Shown in pieces: positions 1 through 8,339 of a stretch of 64,000 bases of DNA. Numbering within the stretch: the stretch's first letter is position 1; every line of letters starts with the position of its first letter. The stretch covers positions 124,001-188,000 of the forward strand of contig CAWHZU010000026.1 in NCBI GenBank assembly GCA_963833885.1, in the 5' to 3' direction. The DNA is from JASHPR01 sp963833885. GTDB taxonomy: Bacteria > Actinomycetota > Actinomycetes > Streptosporangiales > Streptosporangiaceae. The position numbers were made by a program, and so were the translations under genes. The notes below the pieces were generated by a model. That model was not told the DNA's origin, did not search any database, and saw only the letters and a program-made list of their open reading frames with translations.

Positions 1-2711
1 ATGTAGGTGCGCCAGATCGCCGTCGGCCAGGCGCCGCCGTAGCCGCCGGTCTGGTTGCCGACGAGCTGGGGAAGGACGTTCAGCGTCTGGCCGCCCGGCT
101 TCTCGTTCTGCTGGTTCGTGAACATCCCGATCCCCAGGGAGTACTGCGGGATCGCGCCGATGAAGAACGCTGACTGCGCCTGGTCCGTGGTGCCGGTCTT
201 GCCGATGTCCGGGCGGACGGGATCAAGCTGGCCCTGGGCCTGCGCGGTCCCGTTGATCGTGTCGAACGAGAGCGCGTAGTCGACGTCGGCAGCCTCCGCC
301 GGGGTTAGCACCTGGCGATAGGTGATCTTCAACGGGACGTTGTTGCCGTTCTGCGTGAGCTGCTTGATCACGTGCGGGGTGGCGTACTTCCCGCCGGCGG
401 CCAGGGTGGCGAACGTGGTCGCCTGCTCCTCGACGGTCAGCGAGGCGATGCCGAGCGCTATCCCGACGGCGTGGTCATCACCCTGGAGGCCGGACGCGAC
501 CGTGTTGACGCCGAAGGCCTTGGCCATGTTGATCGTGGCCTCGGTGCCCGCCCGGTGCACGAGATCCTCGAACGCCGGGTCGGAGGACTGCGCCGCAGCG
601 GTGACCACACTGATCGGGCCCATGTTCTCGCCCATGATGTTGACCGGGAACCAGCCCGCCGGGCAGTTCGTGGTCTCGGTCGATAGCGTCAGGCGGTCGG
701 ATTCGGTGTAGTCGGGCGGAACGCACATCGGCTCGATCGCGTTCAGGATGCTGTTCTGCACGTCCATGCCCTCATGGACCGCCGTGGCCAGGACGTACGG
801 CTTGAACGAGGAGCCGACCTGGTTCCTGCTCTCGGTGGCCATGTTGTACTGGCAGTCGATCTTGGGGCAGTTGGCCGCGGTGTAGCTCGGCCCGCCGTAC
901 ATGGCCAGGATGTCGCCGGTACCGGGCTGCTCGAGCAGCGCGCCCACGTGAGCGTAGTTCGGCAGCCGCTGGCCATCCGCCTTCATCTGGGCCAGGTTCT
1001 GGTTGACTGCCTGGTACAGGCCCCGCATCAGCTTGAGGTTGAAGGTCGTGACGATCTTCAGGCCGCCGGTGTCGATCTGCGTGACGCTGTACCCGTAGGT
1101 GCTATGCAGCTCGTTCTCCACCGCCTGCATGATGTAGCCACGGAAGCCCGTGTAGCTGGCTGCCAGCCCTTGTCCCTCGTTCACGGCCGGGAACTTCTGC
1201 GCGTTGGCCTCGGCCTGGGTGATCGCGCCATCCCTGACCATGTTGGTGAGCACGTACTGCCAGCGGGATACCAGTGCGTTGTAGGCGTCCCCGGCCTTCG
1301 GATCCGGGCTGAAGAACCCGGGCTGGTTGACCATGGCAGCGAGCATCGCGGACTGCGAGATCGTCAGCTTGTTGGCGGGCTCGTCGAAGTAGATCTGCGC
1401 GGCCGCCCCGATGCCGTAAGCGTTGCTGCCGAACGGGACCGTGTTCAGGTACTGGGTAAGGATCCAGTCCTTGGACTCCTCGTGCGACAGCTTGATCGAA
1501 ATGAAGATCTCTTTCAGCTTGGTGCTGACCGTCCTCGAGGTCCCGACCGTCGCGTAGTAGTTCTTGACGAACTCCTCGGTCAGCGTCGATCCGCCCTGCA
1601 GGTTCCCGCCGCCCTTGAGGTCCTCGTAGGCGGAGCGGACGATGCCGCTGATCGAGATGCCGCCCTCGGTGTAGAAGTGCCGGTCCTCGGCGGCGATCAT
1701 CGCGTTCTTCATCACGGCCGGGATCTGGCCCGAGGTCAGCATCTGCCGGTCGATGCCGTTCGCGGTGAACGTGCCCACCTCGGTCTTGCCGTTGCTGTAG
1801 TACACGGTCGAGGACTGCTGCACCGCGGCAAAGGACACGTCGGTGGGGATCTGGGTCTTTCCGTAGAGGTACACGACCGCCGCCACTATCAGCAGCACGA
1901 AGAAGGCGAAGGTCCCGGCGAACGTCGCCAGGGCCTTGCGCCAGGTCCAGTGGCGCCACCAGCTGCCCTTGCGGCGCGTGCCGGAGCCACCCTTGCCTCC
2001 GCCCGACCCGCCACCGTCGGCGTACCCACGGGCACGGCGCGGCCCACTGGTCCGGGAGTCAAGGAGGTCGGTCGCGCCGCGCTCCCGCAGCGCCGTGGCA
2101 CCGCGCCGACCGGCCGGAGCCGCGTAGCCGCCGACTTCCTCGCCGCCGAATCCGTTGCCGCCGTCGTAGCCGTGCGCGCCGCCGTAGCCGTTGCCGGTGC
2201 CGCCGGGCGCGGCCGGCGCGCCATCGCCATTGCCGAGGCCGAGCCTGGCCCTCAGATCCGCTTCGGTCTGCGAGCCGCCGGACCGCCGGCCGCGCTGCCC
2301 GTTCCCGGACGCCGCGCGTCCGCCGTTGCTCCGCGGGCCAGCCCCGGACCGGGGGCCGCGGTCGTAACGCTGACCCTGGCCGTCCGGGCCGCCCGTTGGC
2401 GTCGCGTAAGGGCCCCTGGCGGGATTGCCGGTGCTGGCGCGGGCCGAATCGGGCGCACCGTTGCCGAGGCCGAGCCTGGCCCTCAGATCCGCTTCGATCT
2501 GCGAGCCGCCGGACCGCGCGGGTCCGATACGGCGACGGCCGTACTGCGCCCCGCCTTGATCGGCGTAGCCATTCCCGCTGCTGCCGTTGGAAGACCGGTT
2601 ACCGCCACTGCCGTGGCCATTGCCGGCCCGGCGACTGTATAGCTCGTCGCGGTAGGGACCCTCGCCCGCGGGCTCTTGCCAATACGGCCCGGGCGAATCT
2701 GGATTACTCAC
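1..2711 (-). CDS. ponA: Bifunctional class A penicillin-binding protein (partial, C-terminus beyond window)
   Basis: Peptidoglycan glycosyltransferase/transpeptidase that polymerises and cross-links the cell wall outside the membrane. Reading from a GTG at 2711, the first ~245 residues are Gly/Ser/Arg-rich and cytoplasmic. A membrane segment (FAFFVLLIVAAVVYLY) follows near residue 265. The glycosyltransferase signature AAEDRHFYTEGG lies near residue 338, the transpeptidase nucleophile motif SSFK near 634 and KTGTT near 838. The frame is still open at position 1. The N-terminal tail holds two near-identical copies of SGGSQ(I/T)EADLRARLGLGNG. The neighbouring DUF5318 and padR-ino1 genes match the mycobacterial ponA1 neighbourhood, which supports the name. 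The GTG start has a GAGGA upstream; the exact start is less certain than the product. Confidence 0.93.
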   Translation of the reverse strand, partial: MSNPDSPGPYWQEPAGEGPYRDELYSRRAGNGHGSGGNRSSNGSSGNGYADQGGAQYGRRRIGPARSGGSQIEADLRARLGLGNGAPDSARASTGNPARGPYATPTGGPDGQGQRYDRGPRSGAGPRSNGGRAASGNGQRGRRSGGSQTEADLRARLGLGNGDGAPAAPGGTGNGYGGAHGYDGGNGFGGEEVGGYAAPAGRRGATALRERGATDLLDSRTSGPRRARGYADGGGSGGGKGGSGTRRKGSWWRHWTWRKALATFAGTFAFFVLLIVAAVVYLYGKTQIPTDVSFAAVQQSSTVYYSNGKTEVGTFTANGIDRQMLTSGQIPAVMKNAMIAAEDRHFYTEGGISISGIVRSAYEDLKGGGNLQGGSTLTEEFVKNYYATVGTSRTVSTKLKEIFISIKLSHEESKDWILTQYLNTVPFGSNAYGIGAAAQIYFDEPANKLTISQSAMLAAMVNQPGFFSPDPKAGDAYNALVSRWQYVLTNMVRDGAITQAEANAQKFPAVNEGQGLAASYTGFRGYIMQAVENELHSTYGYSVTQIDTGGLKIVTTFNLKLMRGLYQAVNQNLAQMKADGQRLPNYAHVGALLEQPGTGDILAMYGGPSYTAANCPKIDCQYNMATESRNQVGSSFKPYVLATAVHEGMDVQNSILNAIEPMCVPPDYTESDRLTLSTETTNCPAGWFPVNIMGENMGPISVVTAAAQSSDPAFEDLVHRAGTEATINMAKAFGVNTVASGLQGDDHAVGIALGIASLTVEEQATTFATLAAGGKYATPHVIKQLTQNGNNVPLKITYRQVLTPAEAADVDYALSFDTINGTAQAQGQLDPVRPDIGKTGTTDQAQSAFFIGAIPQYSLGIGMFTNQQNEKPGGQTLNVLPQLVGNQTGGYGGAWPTAIWRTY

Positions 2712-2866
2712 GCGTCCTCGCTGGTCGGAGTGGGGGTTCGCGAGCGTAGCGATCCGCCGCGAGCCTCAAGGTACCCGGTGGTACCTAGTGTCCCGGCACT
2801 TATCGTGAGTCACACCTGGCCGTCCCGCATGCCCGCAGAATCAGGCCGTGAACCCTGCTGGCGCGC

Positions 2867-3265
2867 TCAATCACCGGCACGGGCGCGCCGACTGCGCCGG
2901 GTCTGCGGTTCGCCTGTGCCGAGTACGTAGGACGACGCGAGGTGATTCCAGGCACAACTCTGACAGACCTCGACGACGTAAACCTGGAACTCCGCGTATT
3001 CCGCAGCCATTTCCGCCAACTCAACGGCCTGTTTCACGCGCCCCTCGTAGCGGCCGAGCTCGTCCCCGTACACGTACGTCACGTGCGTGAGCTTGATCTT
3101 CTTGCAGATCGGGCACGCCCGGTCGGTCGCCTCCCCGTGGAATTTGGCGGCTCGAAGCAAGTACGGGTGTGCATCGCAGACGTCGGTCAGTGTGGCCCGC
3201 CCTGAGAACACGGACGCCAGGGTGGCCCGCCGCGCGAGCGCGTAGTCCACGACCGAACGCCTCAT
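2867..3265 (-). CDS. DUF5318 family zinc-ribbon-like protein
   Basis: A 132-residue protein starting MRRSVVDYALARRATL, the usual beginning of this actinobacterial family. Two Cys pairs, CPIC (middle) and CQSC (late), suggest one bound metal ion. The frame stays open upstream to 3403, but the ATG at 3265 gives the conserved start. It lies between ponA and padR on the ponA strand, as in Mycobacterium. Molecular function is unknown. Confidence 0.85.
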   Translation of the reverse strand: MRRSVVDYALARRATLASVFSGRATLTDVCDAHPYLLRAAKFHGEATDRACPICKKIKLTHVTYVYGDELGRYEGRVKQAVELAEMAAEYAEFQVYVVEVCQSCAWNHLASSYVLGTGEPQTRRSRRARAGD

Positions 3266-3513
3266 GCCCGACAGGTTACGACGGAACCGCTCGGACGCCG
3301 AGTCCTGGGCTCGTCGGCGGCCGGTTCCGCGACGTCCCATTTGGGGCTGGCTTGCGCTGCCGCACGGCAGCGCATATCTTATCGATGTATCGGGCCGATA
3401 CATCGGCCTGAGACACTGAAGACGGTTGATGCCATGCCATGGTGCGGCTTAGTTGTGGAGCTTAGGCGTGGCGGGGACGACCGGCCAGCGCACAGCAGGG
3501 AGGAGGAGCGCGG

Positions 3514-4104
3514 ATGACCAGCCAGCGATCGGGCGTGCTCGAGCTTGCTGTGCTCGGGCTGCTGCACGAGACACCCATGCACGGTTACGAGCTGCGTAAG
3601 CGGCTCAACTCCGTGCTCGGCGCGTTCCGTGCCTTCGGGTACGGGTCGCTGTATCCCTGCCTCAAGGACCTGCTCCGGCAGGGCCTGATCGCCGAGGAGG
3701 CCCCGGCCGGGCCAACCGCCAAGCCGCTGGCCGGGCGCAGGTCGAAGATCGTTTACCGGCTGACCGCCGAAGGCAAGGAGCGGCTGCAGGATCTGCTCGG
3801 CGAAGCGGGCCCGGCAGCCTGGGAAGACGACGGGTTCGGAGTTCACTTCGCGTTCTTCGGGCTGACTCGCGCCGACGTCAGGATGCGGATCCTGGAGGGC
3901 AGGCGCAGCCGACTCGAGGAGCGCCTGGACAGCTTCCGTGCCGCGATGTCGCGGACCCGGGAGCGGCTGGACAGCTACACGCTCGAACTGCAGCGGCACG
4001 GCCTCGAGTCGGTGGAACGGGAAGTGCGCTGGCTCAACGAACTAATCGCCTCGGAACGAGAGTCTGACCCGGAGCCGCCGCGGCGCACCGGGGATCACAA
4101 GTAA
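3514..4104 (+). CDS. PadR family transcriptional regulator
   Basis: A 196-residue winged-helix regulator. The N-terminal ~90 residues hold the PadR fold: LELAVLGLLHETPMHGYELRKRL, then SLYPCLKDLLRQGLI, with IVYRLTAEGKERL as the wing. The C-terminal ~80 residues are a charged helical dimerisation region (Vir_C-like). A strong GGAGGAG ribosome site precedes the ATG. It sits 77 bp upstream of ino1 on the same strand, so it probably controls inositol synthesis, as proposed for other actinobacterial padR-ino1 pairs. No clear operator was identified. Confidence 0.92.
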   Translation: MTSQRSGVLELAVLGLLHETPMHGYELRKRLNSVLGAFRAFGYGSLYPCLKDLLRQGLIAEEAPAGPTAKPLAGRRSKIVYRLTAEGKERLQDLLGEAGPAAWEDDGFGVHFAFFGLTRADVRMRILEGRRSRLEERLDSFRAAMSRTRERLDSYTLELQRHGLESVEREVRWLNELIASERESDPEPPRRTGDHK

Positions 4105-4181
4105 CGCAGCTCAGGCGGCACCGCCGACTGACGCGGCACGACGCTGCCACCCGCATGGCATGCAGATAAGGAGCAATCCGA

Positions 4182-5261
4182 ATGGGTTCGGTACGGGTAG
4201 CCATCGTTGGCGTCGGGAACTGTGCCAGTTCCCTCGTCCAAGGCGTGGAGTACTACAAGGATGCCGTCTCAGGCAGCCGGGTGCCTGGCCTGATGCACGT
4301 ACAGTTCGGGCCCTATCACGTGCGGGACGTGGAGTTCGTCGCCGCGTTTGACGTGGACGCCAAGAAGGTCGGGCGCGACATCGCCGAGGCCATCGTCGCG
4401 AGCGAGAACAACACCATCAAGATCTGCGACGTGCCGCCCACGAGCGTCACGGTGCAGCGCGGGCCCACTCTGGACGGGCTCGGCGAGTACTACCTGCAGC
4501 TCATCGATGAGTCGGACGAGCGGCCCGTCGACGTGGCGCAGGCGCTGCGGGACTCCGGTGCGGACGTGCTGGTTTCCTACCTGCCCGTCGGCTCGGAGGA
4601 GGCAGACCGCTACTACGCTCAGTGCGCGCTTGACGCGGGCGTGGCGTTCGTCAATGCGCTGCCGGTGTTCATCGCCTCCAACCCGGAGTGGGCCGCCAAG
4701 TTCACCGCGGCCGGGGTGCCGATCATCGGCGATGACATCAAGTCCCAGGTGGGCGCCACGATCACGCACCGTGTGCTGGCGAAGCTGTTCGAGGACCGCG
4801 GGGTGGAGCTGATGCGCACGTACCAGCTCAACGTCGGCGGCAACATGGACTTCATGAACATGCTGGAGCGCAAGAGGCTCCAGTCCAAGAAGATCTCCAA
4901 GACGCAGTCGGTCACGTCGCAGATCCCGCACGAGATGGAGCGGGCGTCCGTGCACATCGGGCCCTCCGACCACGTGCCGTGGCTCGACGACAAGAAGCTG
5001 GCGTTCGTCCGGCTCGAGGGCAGGGCCTTCGGCGACGTGCCGCTGAATCTGGAGTACCGGCTCGAGGTCTGGGACTCGCCGAACTCCGCCGGGGTGATCA
5101 TCGACGCCATCCGCGCCGCGAAGATCGCCCTCGACCGCGGGATCGGCGGGCCGATTCTCTCTGCCGCGTCGTACTTCATGAAGTCGCCGCCCGAGCAGTA
5201 CGGCGACGACGTCGCCCGCGACCTGGTGGACAAGTTCATCCGGGGCGAGGTAGAGCGCTGA
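4182..5261 (+). CDS. ino1: Inositol-3-phosphate synthase
   Basis: Converts glucose 6-phosphate to myo-inositol 3-phosphate, using NAD as a recycled cofactor, for mycothiol and phosphatidylinositol synthesis. The 359 residues match the compact actinobacterial form. The N-terminal Rossmann motif VAIVGVGNCASSLVQG is near residue 6. The catalytic stretch GDDIKSQVGATITHR and the following NVGGNMDF and KKISKTQSV segments are intact. An AAGGAG site lies 7 bp before the ATG. A strong hairpin follows the stop. Confidence 0.97.
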   Translation: MGSVRVAIVGVGNCASSLVQGVEYYKDAVSGSRVPGLMHVQFGPYHVRDVEFVAAFDVDAKKVGRDIAEAIVASENNTIKICDVPPTSVTVQRGPTLDGLGEYYLQLIDESDERPVDVAQALRDSGADVLVSYLPVGSEEADRYYAQCALDAGVAFVNALPVFIASNPEWAAKFTAAGVPIIGDDIKSQVGATITHRVLAKLFEDRGVELMRTYQLNVGGNMDFMNMLERKRLQSKKISKTQSVTSQIPHEMERASVHIGPSDHVPWLDDKKLAFVRLEGRAFGDVPLNLEYRLEVWDSPNSAGVIIDAIRAAKIALDRGIGGPILSAASYFMKSPPEQYGDDVARDLVDKFIRGEVER

Positions 5262-5297
5262 CCTTGGCGCTCCGGCACCTCGGGGCGCCTCGGTTTG

Positions 5298-5327
5298 GGC
5301 CGCGCCGTGGGGACACGCGGCGCGGCC
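5298..5327. terminator. Hairpin terminator after ino1
   Basis: A perfect 10-bp stem (GGCCGCGCCG against CGGCGCGGCC) closes a 10-base loop, 36 bases after the ino1 stop. There is no T-tract, which is usual for high-GC actinobacteria. Confidence 0.6.
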
Positions 5328-5387
5328 GTGCACCTGACCCGGGCGCCGGCATCGCCCGGCGACGCGCGTGCGCCGTAGGCTGAGGGC

Positions 5388-6791
5388 GTGTCCCAGCAGG
5401 CGGACCGCGGCCCCGGGCGCGACCGGAGGAGCCCGTTCGGCGGGATAACCCGGTCGGCCTTCGTCTCCGATCTGCGCATTGTGCTGGCAGAGCGGAACTT
5501 CCGGCGGCTGTTCACGGTCCGGCTGATCTCGCAGACCGGCGATGGCATCGTCACCGCCGGAATCGGCACGTACGTGTTCTTCAACGCCGAGACGTTCACG
5601 AGCCCGGCGGCCGCCGCGGCCGCATTCACCGTGCTGTATCTGCCGTACTCGCTGATCGGCCCGTTCGCCGGAGTGTTCATCGACCGCTGGTCACGCCGGC
5701 AGATCCTGGTCCTGTCCGCCCTGCTGCGCTCTGCCTTCGTGGTACTGACGGCTGTGCTGATGGCCTCCGGCAACAGATCGGTCCCGCTGTATGTTGCCTA
5801 CCTGCTGGTGCTGGGCGTGAACCGGTTCTTCCTGGCGTCGCTTTCGGCGGCGCTGCCGCATGTGGTCCCCGCGGACAAGCTGGTGATGGCGAACTCGGTG
5901 TCACCGACAGCGGGCGGCATCATGGCCTTGATCGGGGGCCTGGCCGCCGGCGGCCTGAACGCGGCCACCGGCGACACAGAGCGGGGCGCAGCGATCACGA
6001 TGCTGGTCGCGGGCTGCTGCTACGTGGCTGCCAGCTTGGTCGCAAGGACCATGCACCGGGATCTGCTCGGCCCGGTGCATGAGGCAGGCGCGCCGCCGCG
6101 CCGGCTGATGAGCGATCTCGCCTCGGTCACCGCAGAGCTCTGGGCGGGCGCGCGCTATGCCATCAGGCGCCGCGGCCCGGCAACGGCGCTCGGCGCCACC
6201 GGCGGGAGCAAGTTCCTGTACGGGATCTTGTTCGTGATGTCGATCCTGCTGTACCGCAACTACTTCTACCCGTCCAGCGCTCCTGTGGCCGAGGGCCACT
6301 ACCTGGTCCTGGCCTCGATCTCGGGGATCGGCTACTTCTGCGCCGCGCTGGTGGTGCCGCCAGCCGTGAGGCGGCTGTCCAAGCCGACGCTCATCACGCT
6401 GCTGCTCGCCGTCTGCGCGGTGGCCACCGCCGCGCTCGGCGAGACCTTCGTCCAGGTCGCGTTCCTGGCTTTCGGGTTTTTCCTGTACCTGACCTCGCAG
6501 GGGGTGGCGATCTGCGCGACCACAATCCTGCAGGAAGAAGTGGCGGACGCCTACCGCGGGCGGATGTTCGCCTTCTACGACGTGATGTTCAACGTCACGA
6601 TCGCCGCGGGGGCGCTGATCAGCGTGGGCTTCATGCCGCGGACCGGCAGGTCACCAGTGCTCATGGGGGTGGTCGCTGCGGCTTACGCGGCCATAGCCGC
6701 CGGGTACTGGCTGCTGACCCGTCAGCCTTCCGCTGGCGGTGAGCCGGGGACGTCGAGTCCTTCGGCGGCGGCCCAGTCAAGCAGCTCCTGA
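5388..6791 (+). CDS. MFS transporter
   Basis: A 467-residue polytopic membrane protein. About 12 hydrophobic segments follow an N-terminal cytoplasmic stretch of ~35 residues. The loop FIDRWSRRQILVLSALLRS between helices 2 and 3 fits the conserved MFS loop motif. The C-terminus is Ser/Gly-rich. It starts with GTG and shares its last 70 bases with the 3' end of the convergent cca gene. The substrate cannot be read from sequence; an efflux role is the usual guess for this type. Confidence 0.88.
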   Translation: MSQQADRGPGRDRRSPFGGITRSAFVSDLRIVLAERNFRRLFTVRLISQTGDGIVTAGIGTYVFFNAETFTSPAAAAAAFTVLYLPYSLIGPFAGVFIDRWSRRQILVLSALLRSAFVVLTAVLMASGNRSVPLYVAYLLVLGVNRFFLASLSAALPHVVPADKLVMANSVSPTAGGIMALIGGLAAGGLNAATGDTERGAAITMLVAGCCYVAASLVARTMHRDLLGPVHEAGAPPRRLMSDLASVTAELWAGARYAIRRRGPATALGATGGSKFLYGILFVMSILLYRNYFYPSSAPVAEGHYLVLASISGIGYFCAALVVPPAVRRLSKPTLITLLLAVCAVATAALGETFVQVAFLAFGFFLYLTSQGVAICATTILQEEVADAYRGRMFAFYDVMFNVTIAAGALISVGFMPRTGRSPVLMGVVAAAYAAIAAGYWLLTRQPSAGGEPGTSSPSAAAQSSSS

Positions 6792-8212
6792 GTGGCGCGC
6801 TCGGCGCCGAGCGGGCCGTGTTCCAGACGCAGCTCGAGAAGGTGCGCGTACGCCTTGCCGACCAGCGGCCCGGGCGAGATGCCGAGGATCCGCATGATCT
6901 GGTTGCCGTCCAGATCCGGGCGGATGCTCGCCAGCTCCTCGCGCTCGGCCAGCACGGCGATCCGGTCCTCGAGGCTGTCGTAGGCGCGGGCCAGGCGCTG
7001 TGCCTTGGCGGCGTTACGGGTCGTGCAGTCAGCTCTGGTCAGCGCGTGCAGTCTGGTCAGCAGCGGCCCGGCGTCCCTGACGTAGCGTCGCACCGCAGAG
7101 TCGGTCCACTCACCGGTGCCGTACCCGTGAAACCTCAGGTGCAGCTCGACCAGGCGGGACACGTCGGCCACGACATCCTTCGGGAAGCGCAGCGCGGTCA
7201 GCCGGGCCCTCGCCATCTTGGCGCCCTTTACGTCATGGTGATGAAACGCCACCTTGCCGCCGGGCAGCCGGGTGCGAGTCTTCGGCTTCCCGATGTCGTG
7301 CAGCAGCGCGGCCAGCCGCAGCACCAGGTCGGGTCCGAGCTCATACCGATCTTCCAGCTCGATGGCCTGGTCCAGGACGGTCAGCGAGTGCAGGTACACG
7401 TCCTTGTGCCGGAAGTGCTCGTCCATCTCCAGCCGCAGCTTCGGCACTTCCGGCAGCACCTGGTCGGCCACGCCGGTGTCCACGAGCAGCGCAATGCCGC
7501 GGCGCGGCCCGCTGGGCAGCGGCGACAGCAGCAGCTTGGAGAGCTCGGCCGAGATCCGCTCGGCCGAGACCTTTGGCGGCTGCAGGCGCGGCGCAAGCTC
7601 GGTCATGGCCGCGCGCGCCTCGGGTGCCACGGTGAAGCCCAGCTGGGCCGTGAACCTGGCCGCGCGCAGGATCCGCAGCGGGTCGTCGCCGAACGAGACC
7701 TCCGGCGGGCCGGGCGTGCGCAGCACCTTGCTTCTCAGGTCCGCCATCCCGCCGAACGGGTCGACAAGCTCAAGCCCGGGCAACCGCGCGGCCATCGCGT
7801 TGACCGTGAAGTCGCGGCGGGACAGGTCCTCGGTGAGCGATTTGCCGTACTCGACATCGGGCTTGCGTGACCGGCCCGTGTACTGCTCGCTGCGGTAGGT
7901 CGTGATCTCGAAGATCTCGCTGCCCTTACGCATCCCGACCGTGCCGAACTCGATCCCGACCGTCCAGAACTGGTCGGCCCAGGCATCGATGATCTCAAGG
8001 ACGCGGGCGGGCGTGGCGTCCGTGGTCAGATCCAGGTCACCGGGGCTGCGGCCGAGAAAGACGTCCCTGACCGGTCCGCCGACGAGCGCGAGCTCATGGC
8101 CGTGGCTGGCGAACAGGCGGCCAAGCTCATCGGCCGACGCGGCGGCGGCAAGCAGGCGGGCCGCAGCCCTGCGCTGCTGCGGGGTCAGTGGCGTGGAATC
8201 CGGCACGGGCAT
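6722..8212 (-). CDS. cca: CCA tRNA nucleotidyltransferase with HD domain
   Basis: Adds or repairs the 3' CCA of tRNAs. The 496-residue form starts at ATG 8212 (MPVPDSTPLTP), although the frame runs open to 8485. The nucleotidyltransferase motifs LVGGPVRDVFLG and DLDLTTDA are near residues 41-60. RRDFTVNAMA and the head domain FGDDPLRILRAARF follow, then an HD domain (ALLHDIGKP) near residue 275. The order cca, DUF6049, murJ, sigM is the conserved actinobacterial one; a mutT-like gene found between the first two in Mycobacterium is absent here. Confidence 0.95.
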   Translation of the reverse strand: MPVPDSTPLTPQQRRAAARLLAAAASADELGRLFASHGHELALVGGPVRDVFLGRSPGDLDLTTDATPARVLEIIDAWADQFWTVGIEFGTVGMRKGSEIFEITTYRSEQYTGRSRKPDVEYGKSLTEDLSRRDFTVNAMAARLPGLELVDPFGGMADLRSKVLRTPGPPEVSFGDDPLRILRAARFTAQLGFTVAPEARAAMTELAPRLQPPKVSAERISAELSKLLLSPLPSGPRRGIALLVDTGVADQVLPEVPKLRLEMDEHFRHKDVYLHSLTVLDQAIELEDRYELGPDLVLRLAALLHDIGKPKTRTRLPGGKVAFHHHDVKGAKMARARLTALRFPKDVVADVSRLVELHLRFHGYGTGEWTDSAVRRYVRDAGPLLTRLHALTRADCTTRNAAKAQRLARAYDSLEDRIAVLAEREELASIRPDLDGNQIMRILGISPGPLVGKAYAHLLELRLEHGPLGAERATQELLDWAAAEGLDVPGSPPAEG

Positions 8213-8339
8213 TGAGGGTAAGTCCTGCACATAAGCTTTGGGAAACCCGGGGAGCGCGGATGGACAGCGGGGAGACGATGCGCAGCAGTCCGCACGACCT
8301 GGCACACCTCGCCGGGTCGTCCGCAATAGCATTTCCGCC

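Noticed and set aside
774..2642. Long plus-strand open frame (622 codons) opposite ponA
   Set aside because: It is antisense to a gene with clear motifs, and its composition (Ala/Gly/Arg/Val-rich with no domain) is that of a high-GC shadow frame.
4269..5333. Minus-strand frame opposite ino1
   Set aside because: Shadow of a strongly conserved gene; His/Arg/Val-rich with no domain.
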